Shown here: piece by piece, positions 49,655 through 60,200 of the stretch
Layout: every line of letters starts with the position of its first letter
Position numbering within the stretch: the first letter of the stretch is position 1
From: Mercurialis annua
Lineage: Eukaryota; Streptophyta; Magnoliopsida; Malpighiales; Euphorbiaceae
DNA length: 64,000 nucleotides
Assembly (NCBI RefSeq): GCF_937616625.2
Contig: NC_065572.1
Location: 43,303,653 to 43,367,652 of the forward strand
Reading direction: 5' to 3'
Program-made: the position numbers and the translations under genes
Notes under the pieces: generated by a model
The model's input: the letters and a program-made list of their open reading frames with translations, nothing else
Databases searched by the model: none
Told to the model about the DNA's origin: nothing

Positions 49655-49756
49655 AAGTGTTTCTTTTGCGAGGGCGAGGGACATTGGAAATGAAATTGCC
49701 CCAAGTATAAGGAATTTAAGGGCAAGAACAAGAAGAATGAAAATACCGGTGAAGGT
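49655..49756 (+). pseudogene. gag: Gag zinc knuckle (CCHC) with in-frame stop
   Basis: From 49655 the frame reads KCFFCEGEGHWK, stop, NCPKY. This is a C-x2-C-x4-H-x4-C RNA-binding knuckle with cysteines at 49658, 49667 and 49697 and histidine at 49682. A TGA at 49691-49693 replaces the residue before Asn. The frame is the same as the protease segment that follows, as expected of a single Gag-Pol reading frame in plant copia elements. Confidence 0.85.
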
Positions 49757-50632
49757 ATGTCTATTTCTTGTTCTTTCAATTCCAATAACGATAGCTCGTC
49801 CAAAGCTTGGGTATTAGATTCCGGAGCTAGTTCTCACATTTGTTCATCCTTACAGGATCTAGCAAATGAGAGGAAGTTGGACAAGGATGAAGTGATCTTG
49901 AAGCTTGGAAATTACGCAAGTGTTGCGGCTAAAGCTATTGGATCGTCTTCTATTTTGTTGTATAAGCATGTTTTGTATTTGAACAATGTTTTGTACTTAC
50001 CAAACGCTTATAGAAATATCATGTCTATTTCTTGTATGACAAGATTAGCATATGATTTTCTATTTACAAAGGATGTTTATGAAATTATCTATAATAATGA
50101 AATCGTTAGTTATGGTTATGTACAAAATGGTCTTTATTGTATAAATGAAGATGTTCGTAATACAAATAATGTTTTAGAAATAAATACCGTAAGTAATCAA
50201 ACCTCGAAACAACTTTGGCACTTACGATTAGGACATATTGCGGAAGATAGACTTAACAAGTTTGATAAGATGGGAATATTGAGCAATCTTGATTTTGCAT
50301 CAATTTCGACTTGTGAGTCGTGTCTTAAAGGCAAGATGACCCGATCACCCTTTCTTGGACAAAGTTGTAGAGCCAAAGATGTTTTGGAAATCATACATAG
50401 TGATGTATGTGGACCATTTAAGGAAATGGCACGAGGTGGTTATTTATACTTCATTACCTTCACCGATGATTTATCACGGTATGAATATGTTGTTCTTATG
50501 AAGAACAAGAGTGAAGCTTTTGAAAAATTCAAAGATTTCAAAAATGAAGTAGAAAACCAAATTGGAAAAAGTATTAATATCCTTCGATCTGATCGAGGAG
50601 GTGAATACTTGAGGAATTTGCTACATTCTTAA
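49757..50632 (+). pseudogene. pol: copia protease and integrase N-terminal/core (truncated by frameshift)
   Basis: A 291-codon open segment continuing the zinc-knuckle frame; the ATG at 49757 is internal, not a real start. Residues 18-29 read WVLDSGASSHIC with the aspartic-protease DSGA at 21-24. The pre-integrase zinc region has H155 and H160 (HLRLGH) and C186-x2-C189. The integrase core shows D216 in HSDVCGPF and D279 in RSDRGGEY, two of the three catalytic acids. Frame is lost about 50605-50611, after which translation runs to a false stop. Protease would mature Gag-Pol and integrase would insert the cDNA. Catalytic residues are intact up to the break. Confidence 0.92.
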
Positions 50633-51129
50633 AAGAATGAGGTATTATTTCCCAACAGAATCCTACGGGAGCACCACAATTGAATGGTGTATCAGAACGG
50701 AGGAATCGTACATTGTTAGACATGGTACGGTCAATGATGAGCTATACTGATTTACCCATTTCATTATGGGGTCATGCACTTCTTAGCGCAAATTATATTC
50801 TAAATCGAGTTCCAACTAAATCCACTCCAAGAATACCGTATAAGATATGATATAGTAAGGAAGCAAGTCTTAAACATATTAACATTTGGGGATGTTCGGC
50901 ATATATTAAAAAGTTGATAACCGACAAGTTGGAACCTAGATCAATCATGGGAAGGTTCGTTGGTTATCCTAAAGACAGTTTAGGATATTATTTCTATATT
51001 CCATCCGAACAAACAATTAAGATTAGTCGGGATGCCCAATTTCTTGAAAAGGAGTTTATTCAAGAAGGGGGCAAAGGAAGAAATATATAATTAGATGAGG
51101 AATCATATAAAGACCAACAATATGATACA
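50611..51129 (+). pseudogene. pol: copia integrase C-terminal part with three stops
   Basis: In the frame starting at 50611 the sequence resumes the integrase: EEFATFLKE, stop (50638-50640), GIISQQNPTGAPQ, then NGVSERRNRTLLD. The Glu at 50695 is the third catalytic acid of the D,D-35-E triad. It continues through LWGHALLSANYILNRVPTK, a second stop at 50848-50850 where Trp is usual, and the INTGWG-type region NIWGCSAYIKKL with GRFVGYPKDSLGYYFY. A third stop (TAA) lies at 51088-51090. From here the frame stays constant to the end of RNase H. Confidence 0.88.
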
Positions 51130-51648
51130 ATGGAGATTGATCAAACCCATAGTGAACCAGAATTAGTAAAATCTATAGAAACATCTCGAAGATCAAGTAG
51201 AGTATCTCATCCACCAGAGAGATATGGTTTTTTTCATGATATACAAGAGTTGTTCATTCATGGAGAAAATGATCAAATAGTTGATCCCTCTACTTATGAG
51301 GAAGCTATATGTGATATAGATTCTTCAAGATGGCTTGAAGCTATGAAATCCGAAATGGATTCCATGTATAGTAACCCAATATGGGAGCTAGTTGATCCAC
51401 CCGAAGGTATTATACCAATAGGGAACAAATGGATCTTCAATCGTAAAATTGTTGCTGATGGAAAAGTGGAAACTTTTAAAGCTAGGCTTGTTGCGAAAGG
51501 GTTTTGGCAGAGGCAAGGAGTCGATTATGAAGAGACTTTCTCGCTGGTAGCTATGCTTAAGTCCATCCGAATTCTTCTTGCCATAGCTGCACATTTAGAT
51601 TATGAGGTTTGGCAAATGGATGTCAAGACCGCATTTGGAACAACCTAA
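51130..51648 (+). pseudogene. pol: copia reverse transcriptase, first half
   Basis: A 172-codon segment; the ATG at 51130 is internal to pol. After a variable linker (RRSSRVSHPPERYG) the RVT_2 domain starts near residue 55 with WLEAMKSEMDSM. It continues WELVDPPEG, NKWIFNRKI, FKARLVAKGF and ends in WQMDVKTAF, where D164 is the first catalytic aspartate. A TAA at 51646-51648 sits inside a 17-bp sequence copied from just downstream, which has replaced the usual LNG-type residues. Reverse transcriptase would copy element RNA into DNA in the particle. Confidence 0.92.
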
Positions 51649-52299
51649 GGGTATATTGAGGAGGAAATCTATATGGAACAACCTAAGGGTTTTGAATCCG
51701 AAAAAGGTTCCAAGGTGTGTAAGCTAAAACGATCCATATATGGATTGAAGCAAGCTTCGAGAAGTTGGAATCGTCGTTTTGATGAAGCCGTAAAGAATTA
51801 CGAGTTTATAAAAAACGAAGATGAACCATGTGTTTACAAGAAGGTTAGTGGGAGTGCAGCTACTTTCCTAGTCTTGTACGTAGATGATATTTTACTAATA
51901 GGAAATGATGTCGGTATGTTAACCTTTGTAAAGCTTTGGTTGTCTAAAACTTTCTCCATGAAAAACCTCGGAGAAGCGACTTACATTCTCGGTATTAAAC
52001 TCTATAGAGATAGATCTAAGAGAATGACTGGTCTCTCCCAAAGGCTCTACTTAGAAAATATATTGAACAAGTTCAATATGGAAAATTCTAAGAGAGGATT
52101 GATTCCTGTTAGGCATGGAATTCACCTTTCAAAGGAAATGTCTCCAAAGACTTCTGAAGAAAGAGTTGAAATAGCAAAGATACCATATGCTTCGGCAATT
52201 GGTAGTCTTATGTACGCTATGTTGTGTACGAGGCCAGATATTGCCTATGCAGTTAGTTTGACTAGCACATATCAATCAAATCCAAGTTCAGAACACTAG
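51649..52299 (+). pseudogene. pol: copia reverse transcriptase, second half
   Basis: It stays in frame with the first half: GYIEEEIYMEQPKGF, then CKLKRSIYGLKQASRSW. The YVDD box is at residues 69-72 counted from the ATG at 51673 (51877-51888), inside VLYVDDILLIGND, and carries the remaining two catalytic aspartates. It continues with the connection region (ASAIGSLMYAMLCTRPDIAY, usual for copia). A TAG at 52297-52299 stands where Trp is normal (SEH-stop-MTVKNIFKYLRR), a single-base nonsense change. Confidence 0.92.
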
Positions 52300-52863
52300 A
52301 TGACGGTTAAGAATATCTTTAAGTACTTGAGAAGAACTAAAGATATGGTCTTAACATATGGAAGAGGTGATTATAAAATAGATGGCTTTACAGATTCTAA
52401 TTTTCAATCAGATATAGACGATCGTAAGTCTATATCTGGATTCGTATTCACGTGTAATGGAGGAGCAGTGAGTTGGAAGAGTTACAAACAAGAAACCACT
52501 GCAGATTCCACTACAGAAGCCGAGTATATTGCGGCATCAGATACTGCAAAGGAAGCTGTTTGGATTAGGAAGTTTGTTTCTGAACTTGGTGTGGTTCCTA
52601 CCATTGAGTCCGCAGTTCCTCTTTTCTGCGACAACAATGGTGCTATAGCCCAGGCAAAGGAACCCCGGTCTCACCAAAAATCCAAACACATAGAAAGGCG
52701 ATATCATATTATTCAAGAAATTATTGGAAAAGGAGAAGTGTCTCTCCAAAGGATAGCATCAGCCGATAACACGGCTGACCCACCGACAAAGCCTATGATC
52801 CAGAGTCAATTAGATTTACATCTTGAGAAGATGAGGCTTAGATATAGTAGCCAATGGAACTAG
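52300..52863 (+). pseudogene. pol: copia RNase H
   Basis: A 187-codon segment continuing pol in frame after the TAG. Catalytic acids expected of RNase HI are present: D32 in DGFTDSNF, E75 in STTEAEYIAAS and D111 in FCDNNGAI. HIERRYHIIQE and NTADPPTKP are also typical of the copia C terminus. RNase H removes the RNA strand of the RNA-DNA hybrid during reverse transcription. The natural stop (52861-52863) lies 14 bp before the 3' LTR. This is the only pol segment with no internal lesion, but it has no start of its own. Confidence 0.92.
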
Positions 52864-52866
52864 TGC

Positions 52867-52877
52867 AAGTGGGATAT
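52867..52877 (+). promoter_or_regulatory. Polypurine tract of copia element
   Basis: AAGTGGGATAT lies directly before the 3' LTR. The AAGTGGGA core is the usual form in plant copia elements and primes plus-strand DNA synthesis. Confidence 0.8.
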
Positions 52878-54849
52878 TGTTAGTAGTATGTGCCCTAGGG
52901 CCACTTTGTATTTATTCTTGTGTAAACAAATCCCATTGGCAATGATATATATGTTTTATTTGAACTAAGTGTCTCATCAACTAAGTGTTTATTTATTACA
53001 TATTGTCCTTATCACATTGTGATAGAATCTATTGTTAAGGTGTTAAGAATATGAATGACAAATTCTATTATACAAGTGATCTAAATAACTGTTCGCGATT
53101 GATGGGATCCTACGAATAAGGGCATCGCATTATCCCGGAAAGATCGTCACCTCTGTTTATTCTCTTGATTAGTAAAGAGTTACTAATTAAAGAAAGTAGT
53201 GAGTCTCATACTACTTGATGGGGATCAGAATAAACATGTGGACACTCAAGGTGTTGAGTGAGTCGAACAAGTGACGCTAGATGACTTATAAATGGTAATT
53301 CATTAAAGTAAATTTAATGTCATCTAGTTCATAATTGTACATATGTCCTTTGACTTGCGGTGACACTATCTTGTATATAGGTGATTAGAGTTTGATAACC
53401 CTAGATCTTTCATGAGCTAGGGCTGCGGGATGTGTTGGCTCTAGTTAGTTGTTTATGAAGATAGGGGTTTAACCTAGAAAGGATTCATCACTCTGGATGA
53501 ACGGAGAGAAGATTCTATGCTATCTCGAATTGTTCTTGATGGATGATAAAACCTGCGCAGGTGTATATGACTTATATAGAAAGTTGTTTCTAGTGGAAGT
53601 CATATTTATCAAGAATTAGAACTAAGAGATGAGGTCATATAATCAAGACAAACAGTGTTTGACTAAACCGTGACACTAGTCGAGATTGGAATCTTAGATG
53701 AAGGGAATTTTGAGTGTACGGTAATTATGAACATTGGTTTATAAAGAATGCATCGAAACATTCATCTCTATTTGGGGGTCGTGATATGTTGCTAGACGTC
53801 ACTCCCGATCTACGAGAATTAATAATTAAATGGGATTTAATTATTTAATATATGAAAGGCGTTTCTTATGACTCTCGTTGCCATATAGATGTGAACCTAG
53901 TTAGTCACACACAATAGTGTGTGCAACCGATTGAGTTTATGAAAGATTGATTTCATATAGATACTACCATATCTCGGAAATTAATCTAAGATGAAAAACA
54001 AGTACAATTAGGGACTAATTTGTAAGAGTTATTAATTAGTAGGAACCTAATTGTACTATGTCCATGTTAATTAGGGACTAATTAATAAGAGTTATAAATT
54101 AGTAGGAACCTAATTAAATTTTAACCAAGTTTTATGATTAAAAGGCTTAAGTAATTAATTAGTGTCATTAATGTTACTTAAATCACTAATCATAAGCTAA
54201 TGGAATGATGATGTCATGGTGATGATTTAATGAGATAAGCTTATGTCATATATGTGATATCATATGATGACATCACCTATGTGATGTCACCACATGAAAG
54301 GTGTCATGTGGTGGCAACACCTTTGCTTGGTGTTTTTGACACCTAGCATGCAAGGTGTTGCATTCTTAAGACATGCTCTAGCCTATAAATAGAGCTTGTC
54401 CTTGCTCATTTTATTACACCACACAACACACATCTCACTACAAAGTTGTAGAGAGAGAAAGCACTTGAAGGAGTTCAAGGAGTCATCAATCACGGCAAAA
54501 ACTTGGCGACGTTTTTCATACATCCAAGCAAGGTCGTGATCACGGCGAGAGGTTGAGCTTCGGGCTGCTCGGCAAGAGGAACTCTTGCAGGATTAGTTCA
54601 AGGCGAGAATTCAATCGGACGCATACTCGTGTGGATGAGCTTGAGGTCGCCATACTTTCGGGATTACAAGAATCGTTGGAGAATCGACATAGGTATTCTT
54701 CTTATGATTCCTAGATGCGTGCTTTAATTACTAAATGATACGACGATCCATTTGTTGTTGATATGATCAACCATAGGATTTAGATTGTTGGAATTTTGAT
54801 TTTGAATTGAAATATACAATCCTGACGCGCGCGTCCCGCTGAGCCAAGA
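52878..54849 (+). repeat. 3' LTR of copia element (1,972 bp)
   Basis: It begins TGTTAGTAGTATG and ends CCAAGA, where the 5' LTR has TCAACA, so the outermost CA has become GA. It keeps two segments missing from the 5' LTR: 53767-53800 and 54279-54402. The second contains an inverted repeat (CACCACATG against CATGTGGTG) and the TATA box. An AATGT target duplication follows immediately. Confidence 0.93.
54384..54391 (+). promoter_or_regulatory. TATA box of the copia LTR (TATAAATA)
   Basis: TATAAATA in GCCTATAAATAGAGC is a strong plant TATA box, about 460 bp before the LTR end, at the place expected for the U3/R border. It survives only in the 3' LTR, so any transcription would read out into the satellite from about 54.42 kb. 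Confidence 0.7.
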
Positions 54850-54854
54850 AATGT
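54850..54854. other. Target site duplication AATGT, right of copia element
   Basis: Exact copy of 45688-45692; the satellite monomer resumes as AATGTTTGGATTTG. Confidence 0.92.
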
Positions 54855-56880
54855 TTGGATTTGTTTCGTAACGTTTGGAAATGTTTGGCTTAAATTGTTA
54901 AAAAGGTGAAACACTTGGATTTGTATCGTTAAGTTTGTAAACGTTTGGCTTAAATTTCTAAAAAGGTGAAACGCTTGGTTTTTATTTCATAATGTTTGTA
55001 AACGTTTGGCTTAAATTGCTAAAAATGTGAAATGTTTGGATTTGTTTCGTAACGTTTGTAAACGTTTGGCTTCAATCGCTAAAAAGGTGAAACGTTTGGA
55101 TTTGTTTCGTAACGTTTGTAAACGTTTGGAATAATTCGGTAAAAAGGTGAAACGTTTGGATTTGTTTCGAATCATTTTAAACGTTTGGCTTAAATCGCTA
55201 AAAAGGAGAAACGTTTGGATTTGTTTCGTAACGTTTGTAAACGTTTGACTTCAATTTCTAAAAAGGTGAAAGTTTTGATTTTGTTTCTTAGCCTTTGTAA
55301 ACGTTCGTCTTAAATCGCTAAAAAGTTGAAACGTTTGAATTTGTTTCGTAATGTTTGTAAACATTTGGCTTAAATTGCTAAAAAAGTGAAACGTTTGGAT
55401 TTGTTTTGTAACGTTTGTAAATATTTGGTTTAAATTCCAAAAAATGTGAAACACTTGGATTTGTTTCGTAACGTTTGTAAACGTTTGGTTTAAATTGCTA
55501 TAAAGCTGAAATGCTTGGATTTATTTCATACCGTTTGTAAATGTTTGGCTTAAATCGCTAAAAATATGAACTGTTTGGATTTGTTTCGTAACGTTTGTAA
55601 ATGTTTGAATTAAATTGCTAAAAAAGAGAAACGCTTGGATTTGTATCGTTAAGTCTGTAAACATTTGGCTTAAATTGCTAAAAAGGTGAAACGCTTGGTT
55701 TTTATTTCGTAATGTTTGTAAACGTTTGGCAAAAATTGCTAAAAATGTGAAACGTTTGGATTTGTTTCGTAACGTTTGTAAACGTCTGGTTTCAATCGCT
55801 AAAAAGGTGAAACGTTTGGATTTGTTTCGTAAAATTTGTAAACGTTTGGCATAATTTGCTAAAAAAGATGAAACGTTTGGATTTTTTTCGAAACGTTTTA
55901 AACGTTTGACTTAAATAGTTAAAAACGGGAAACGTTTGGATTTGTTTTGTAACATTTGTAAACGTTTGGCTTAAATAAGCGAAATGTTTGGTTTTGTTTC
56001 GTAATGTTTGTAAATATTCGGCTTAAATCGCTAAAATGGTTAAACGTTTGTATTTGTTTCGTAACGTTTGTAAACGTTTGGCTTAAATTACTAAAAAGGT
56101 GAAACGCTTGGATTTGTTTTGTAACGTTTGTAAACGTTTGGCTTAAATTACTAAAAAGGTAAACCCTTGGATTTGTTTCAAAACGTTTGTATGTGTTTGG
56201 CTTAAATTGCTAAAAAGGTGAAACGCTTGGATTTGTTTCGTAACGTTTGTAAACGTTTGGCTTAATTTGCTAAAAAGGTGAAACCCTTGATTTTGTTTCG
56301 TAACATTTGTAAAGGTTTGCCTGAAATCGCTAAAAATGTTAAACGTTTGGATTTGTTTCATAACGTTTTAAATGTTAGGTTTTCTTTTGAAACGTTAGTA
56401 AACGTTTGACTTATATCGCTAAAAAGGCAAAATGTTTGGATTTGTTTTGTAACGTTTGTAAACATTTGGCTTGAATTGCTAAAAAGGCGAAACGTTTGGA
56501 TTTCTTTATTAACGTTTGTAAACGTTTGGCTTAAATCGCTAAAAAGGTGAAACGTTTGGATTTGTTTCGTAACATTTGTAAACGTTTGGCTGAAATCGCT
56601 AGAAAGGTTAAACATTTCTATTTGTTTTGCAACGTTTGTAAACGTTTGGCTTAAATTGCTAAAAAGGTCAAACGTTTGGATTTGTTTCATAACGTTTGAA
56701 AAACGTTTTGCTTAAATCGCTAAAAAGGAAAAAGTTTGCATTTGTTTCGTAACGTTTGTAAACGTTTGGCTTAAATTGCTAAAAAGTTGAAATATTTGGA
56801 TTTATTTCATAACCTTTGTAAATGTTTGGCTTAAATCGCCAAAAAGATGGAACGTTTGGATTTGTTTCGTAACGTTTGTA

Positions 56881-57000
56881 AACGTTTGGCTTATATCGCT
56901 GAAAAGGTTAAACGTTTGGATTTGTTTCGTAACGTTTGTAAAAGTTTGGCTTATATCGCTGAAAAGGTTAAACGTTTGGATTTGTTTCGTAACGTTTGTA
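56881..57000. repeat. Two identical adjacent 60-bp monomers
   Basis: Monomers at 56881 and 56941 share the rare variant TTATATCGCTGAAAAGGTTA and are nearly base-identical. In this diverged block that indicates a very recent single-monomer duplication. Confidence 0.8.
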
Positions 57001-57029
57001 AATGTTTGGCTTAAATTGCTAAAAAGAGG

Positions 57030-57087
57030 TTATGAAACAAAACCAAACGTTTAAAACGTTACAAAATAAATCCAAATCGTTTAAAAT
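57030..57087. other. Micro-inverted satellite monomer
   Basis: About 58 bp reading TATGAAACAAAACCAAACG, then ACGTTACAAAATAAATCC, then CGTTTAAAATG is the reverse complement of an ordinary monomer. Satellite in normal orientation abuts both ends. No other inverted unit was seen in about 51.6 kb. Confidence 0.88.
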
Positions 57088-57176
57088 GTTTATATATGTT
57101 TGGCTTAAATCGTTAAAAAGGTGAAACATTTTGATTTGTTTCATATCGTTTGTAAACATTTGGCTTAAATTGAAAC

Positions 57177-57230
57177 GTTTGGATTTACATAACGTTTGTA
57201 AACGTTTGGATTTACATAACGTTTGTAAAC
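57177..57230. repeat. 27-bp tandem duplication in shortened monomers
   Basis: CGTTTGGATTTACATAACG-type units start at 57177 and 57204, joined directly. Both carry the otherwise absent ATTTACATAACG variant, so one was copied from the other. Confidence 0.85.
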
Positions 57231-60200
57231 ATTTGGCTTAAATTGTTAAAAAGGTGAAACGTTTGGATTTGTCTCGTAACTATTGTAAACGTTTGGCGTA
57301 AATTGCTAAAAAGGTAAAACGTTTGGATTTGTTTTGCAACGTTTGTAAACGTCTGGCTTAAATCGCTTAAAAGGGGAAATGTTTGAATTTGTTTATAAAC
57401 GTTTGGCTTAAACTACTAAAAATGGGAAACGTTTGGATTTCTTTCGTAATGTTTGTAAATGTTTTGCTTAAATCACTAAAAAGGTTAAACGTTTGGATTT
57501 GTCTCGTAACGTTTGTAAACGTTTGGCATAAATCGCTAAAAATGTGAAACATGTTAATTTATTTCGTAACTTTTGTAAACGTTTGACATAAATTGCTAAA
57601 AGGATGAAACGTTTGTATTTGTTTCGTAACGTTTGTTAACATTTGGCATAAATTGCTAAAAAGGTGAAATGTTTTGATTTGCTTCGTAACATTTTAAACG
57701 TTTAGCTTAAATCGCTAAAATGGGGAAACATTTGGATTTGTTTCGTAACGTTTGTAAGGGAAAATGTTTGGATTTGTTTCGTAACGTTGAAAAATGATTG
57801 GCTTAAATCGCTAAAAAGGTGAAACTTTAGGATTTGTTTCGTAACGTTTGTAAACGTTTCGCTTAAATTGCATAAAAGGTGAAACGCTTGGATTTGTTTC
57901 GTAACGTTTGTAAATGTTTGGCTTAGATTGCTAAAAAGGTGAATCGCTTGGATTTGTTTGGGAACGTTTGTATATGTTTGGCTAAAATTGCTAAAAAGGT
58001 GAAACTCTTGGATTTGTTTCGTGATGTTTGTAAACGGCTTAATTTGCTAAAAAGATCAAACGTTTGGTTTTGTTTCGTAATATTTGTAAAGGTTTGGCTT
58101 AAATCGCTAAAAATGTGAAATGTTTAGATTTGTTTCATAACGTTTAAAACGTTTAGTTTTGTTTAGTAACGTTTGGCTTAAATCACTAAAAAGATGAAAC
58201 ATTTGGATTTGTTTTGTAACGTTTGTAAAAGTTTGGCTTGAATTGCTAAAAAGGCGGAACGTTTGGATTTTTTTCGTAACGGTTGTAAACTTTTGGCTTA
58301 AATCGTTAAAAAGGTGAAACGTTTGAATTTGTTTTGTAACGTTTGTAAACGTTTGGCTGAAATCGGTAAAAAGGTTAAACGTTTGTAAACATTTGTCTTT
58401 AATTGCTAAAAAGGTCAACGTTTGGACTTTTGTTTCGTAACCTTTGAAAAACGTTTGGCTTATATCGCTAAAAAGGTGAAACGTTTGCATTTGTTTCGTA
58501 ACGTTTGTAAACGTTTGGCTTAAATTGCTAAAAAGGTGAAACGATTGGATTTGTTTCGTAACGTTTGTAAATGTTTGGCTTAAATTGCTAAAAAGGTGAA
58601 ACACTTGGATTTGTTTCCTAACGTTTGGCTTAAATTGCTGAAAAGTTGAAATATTTGGATTTGTTTCATATCCTTTGTAAACGTTCGGCTAAAATTGCTA
58701 AAAATGTGAAACGTATGGATTTGTTTCGTAACCTTTTTTAACGTTTGAATTTGTTTTTTAACGTTTGTAAATGTGTGGCATAATTCGCTAAAAAGGTGAA
58801 ACGTTTGGATTTGTTTCGAAACCTTTTAAACGTTTGGCTTAAATCGCTAAAAAGGGGAAACGTTTGGATTTGTTATGTAACGTTTGTAAACGTTCGGCTT
58901 AAATTGCTAAATAGGGGAAACGTTTGGTTTTGTTTCGCAAAGTTTGTAACCGTTCGGCTCAAATCGCTAAAAAGGTGAAGCGTTTGGAATTGTTTTGTAA
59001 CTTTTGTAAACATTTGGCTTAAATTGCTAAAAATGTGAAACGCTTGGATTTGTTTTGAAAGATTTGTAAAGGTTTGGCTTCAATAACTAAAAAGGTGAAA
59101 CGCTTGGATTTGTTTTGTCACGTTTCTAAACGTTTGGCTTAAATTGCTAAAAGGTGAAATGCTTTTTTATGTTTCGTAACATTTGTAAAGGTTTGGCTTA
59201 AATCGCTAAAAATGTGAAACGTTTGGATTTGTTTCGTAACGTTTTAAACGTTTAGCTTTGTTTCGTAATGTTTGTAAACGTTTGGCTTAAATCGCTAAAA
59301 AGGGGAGACATTTGGATTTGTTTCGTAACTTTTGTAAATGATTTGCTTAAATTGCTAAAAAAGCGAAATGTTTGGATTCGTTTCGTAATGTTTGTAACGT
59401 TTGGCTTAAATCGCTAAAAATGTGAAACTTACGGATTTGCTTCGTAACGTTTGGCTTAAATTGATAAAAAGTTGAAACATTTAGATTTGTTTTGTAACAT
59501 TTGTAAACGTTTGGCTTAAATCGCTAAAAAGGTGAAACATTTAGATTTGTTTCATAACGTTTGGCTTAAATCCCTAAAAAGGTGAAACGTTTGGATTTGT
59601 TTCGTAACGTTTGGCTTAAATTTCTATTAAAAGGTTAAACGTTTGGATTTGTTTCGTAACGTTTGGATTTGTTTCGTAACGTTTGTAAACGTTTGGCTTA
59701 AATTTCTTAAAAGGTGGATCGCTTGGATTTGTTTCGTAACATTTATAAATGTTTGGCTTAAATTCCTAAGAACGTGAAACATTTGGATTTGTTTCATAAC
59801 CTATGTAAACGTTTGGTTTAAATCGCTAAAACGATATAACGTTTGGATTTGTCTCGTAACGTTTGTAAACGTTTGGCTTAAATTTATAAAAAGGTGAAAC
59901 GTCTGGATTTGTTTCGTAAACGTTTTTAAACGTTTGGCTTCAATTGCTAAAAAGGTGAAACGTTTGAATTTGTTTTGTAATGTTTGTATAGGTTTGGCAT
60001 AAATCCGTAAAAAGGTGAAATCTTTGGATTTGTTTCGTAACATTTTAAACGTTTGGATTAAATAGCTAAAATGGGGAAACATTTGGATTTGTTTTGTAAC
60101 GTTCGTAAACGTTTGCCTCAAATTGCTAAAAAGGTGAAATGTTTGGATTTGTTTCGTACCGTTTAAAAACGTTTGGCTTAAATTACTAGAAGGGTGAAAC

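Larger units (their letters stand above)
45693..54849 (+). mobile_element. Ty1/copia LTR retrotransposon, complete but degenerate (9,157 bp)
   Basis: Two LTRs (1,821 and 1,972 bp) flank a 5,364-bp interior with a primer site, a long leader, gag and a pol with protease before integrase before reverse transcriptase and RNase H. That order defines Ty1/copia. The 5-bp target duplication AATGT shows one intact insertion into the satellite. The coding region is broken by at least three frameshifts and several stops. In the first about 185 bp I count about 11 LTR-to-LTR mismatches, which points to an old insertion. I do not assign a copia lineage. Confidence 0.96.
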
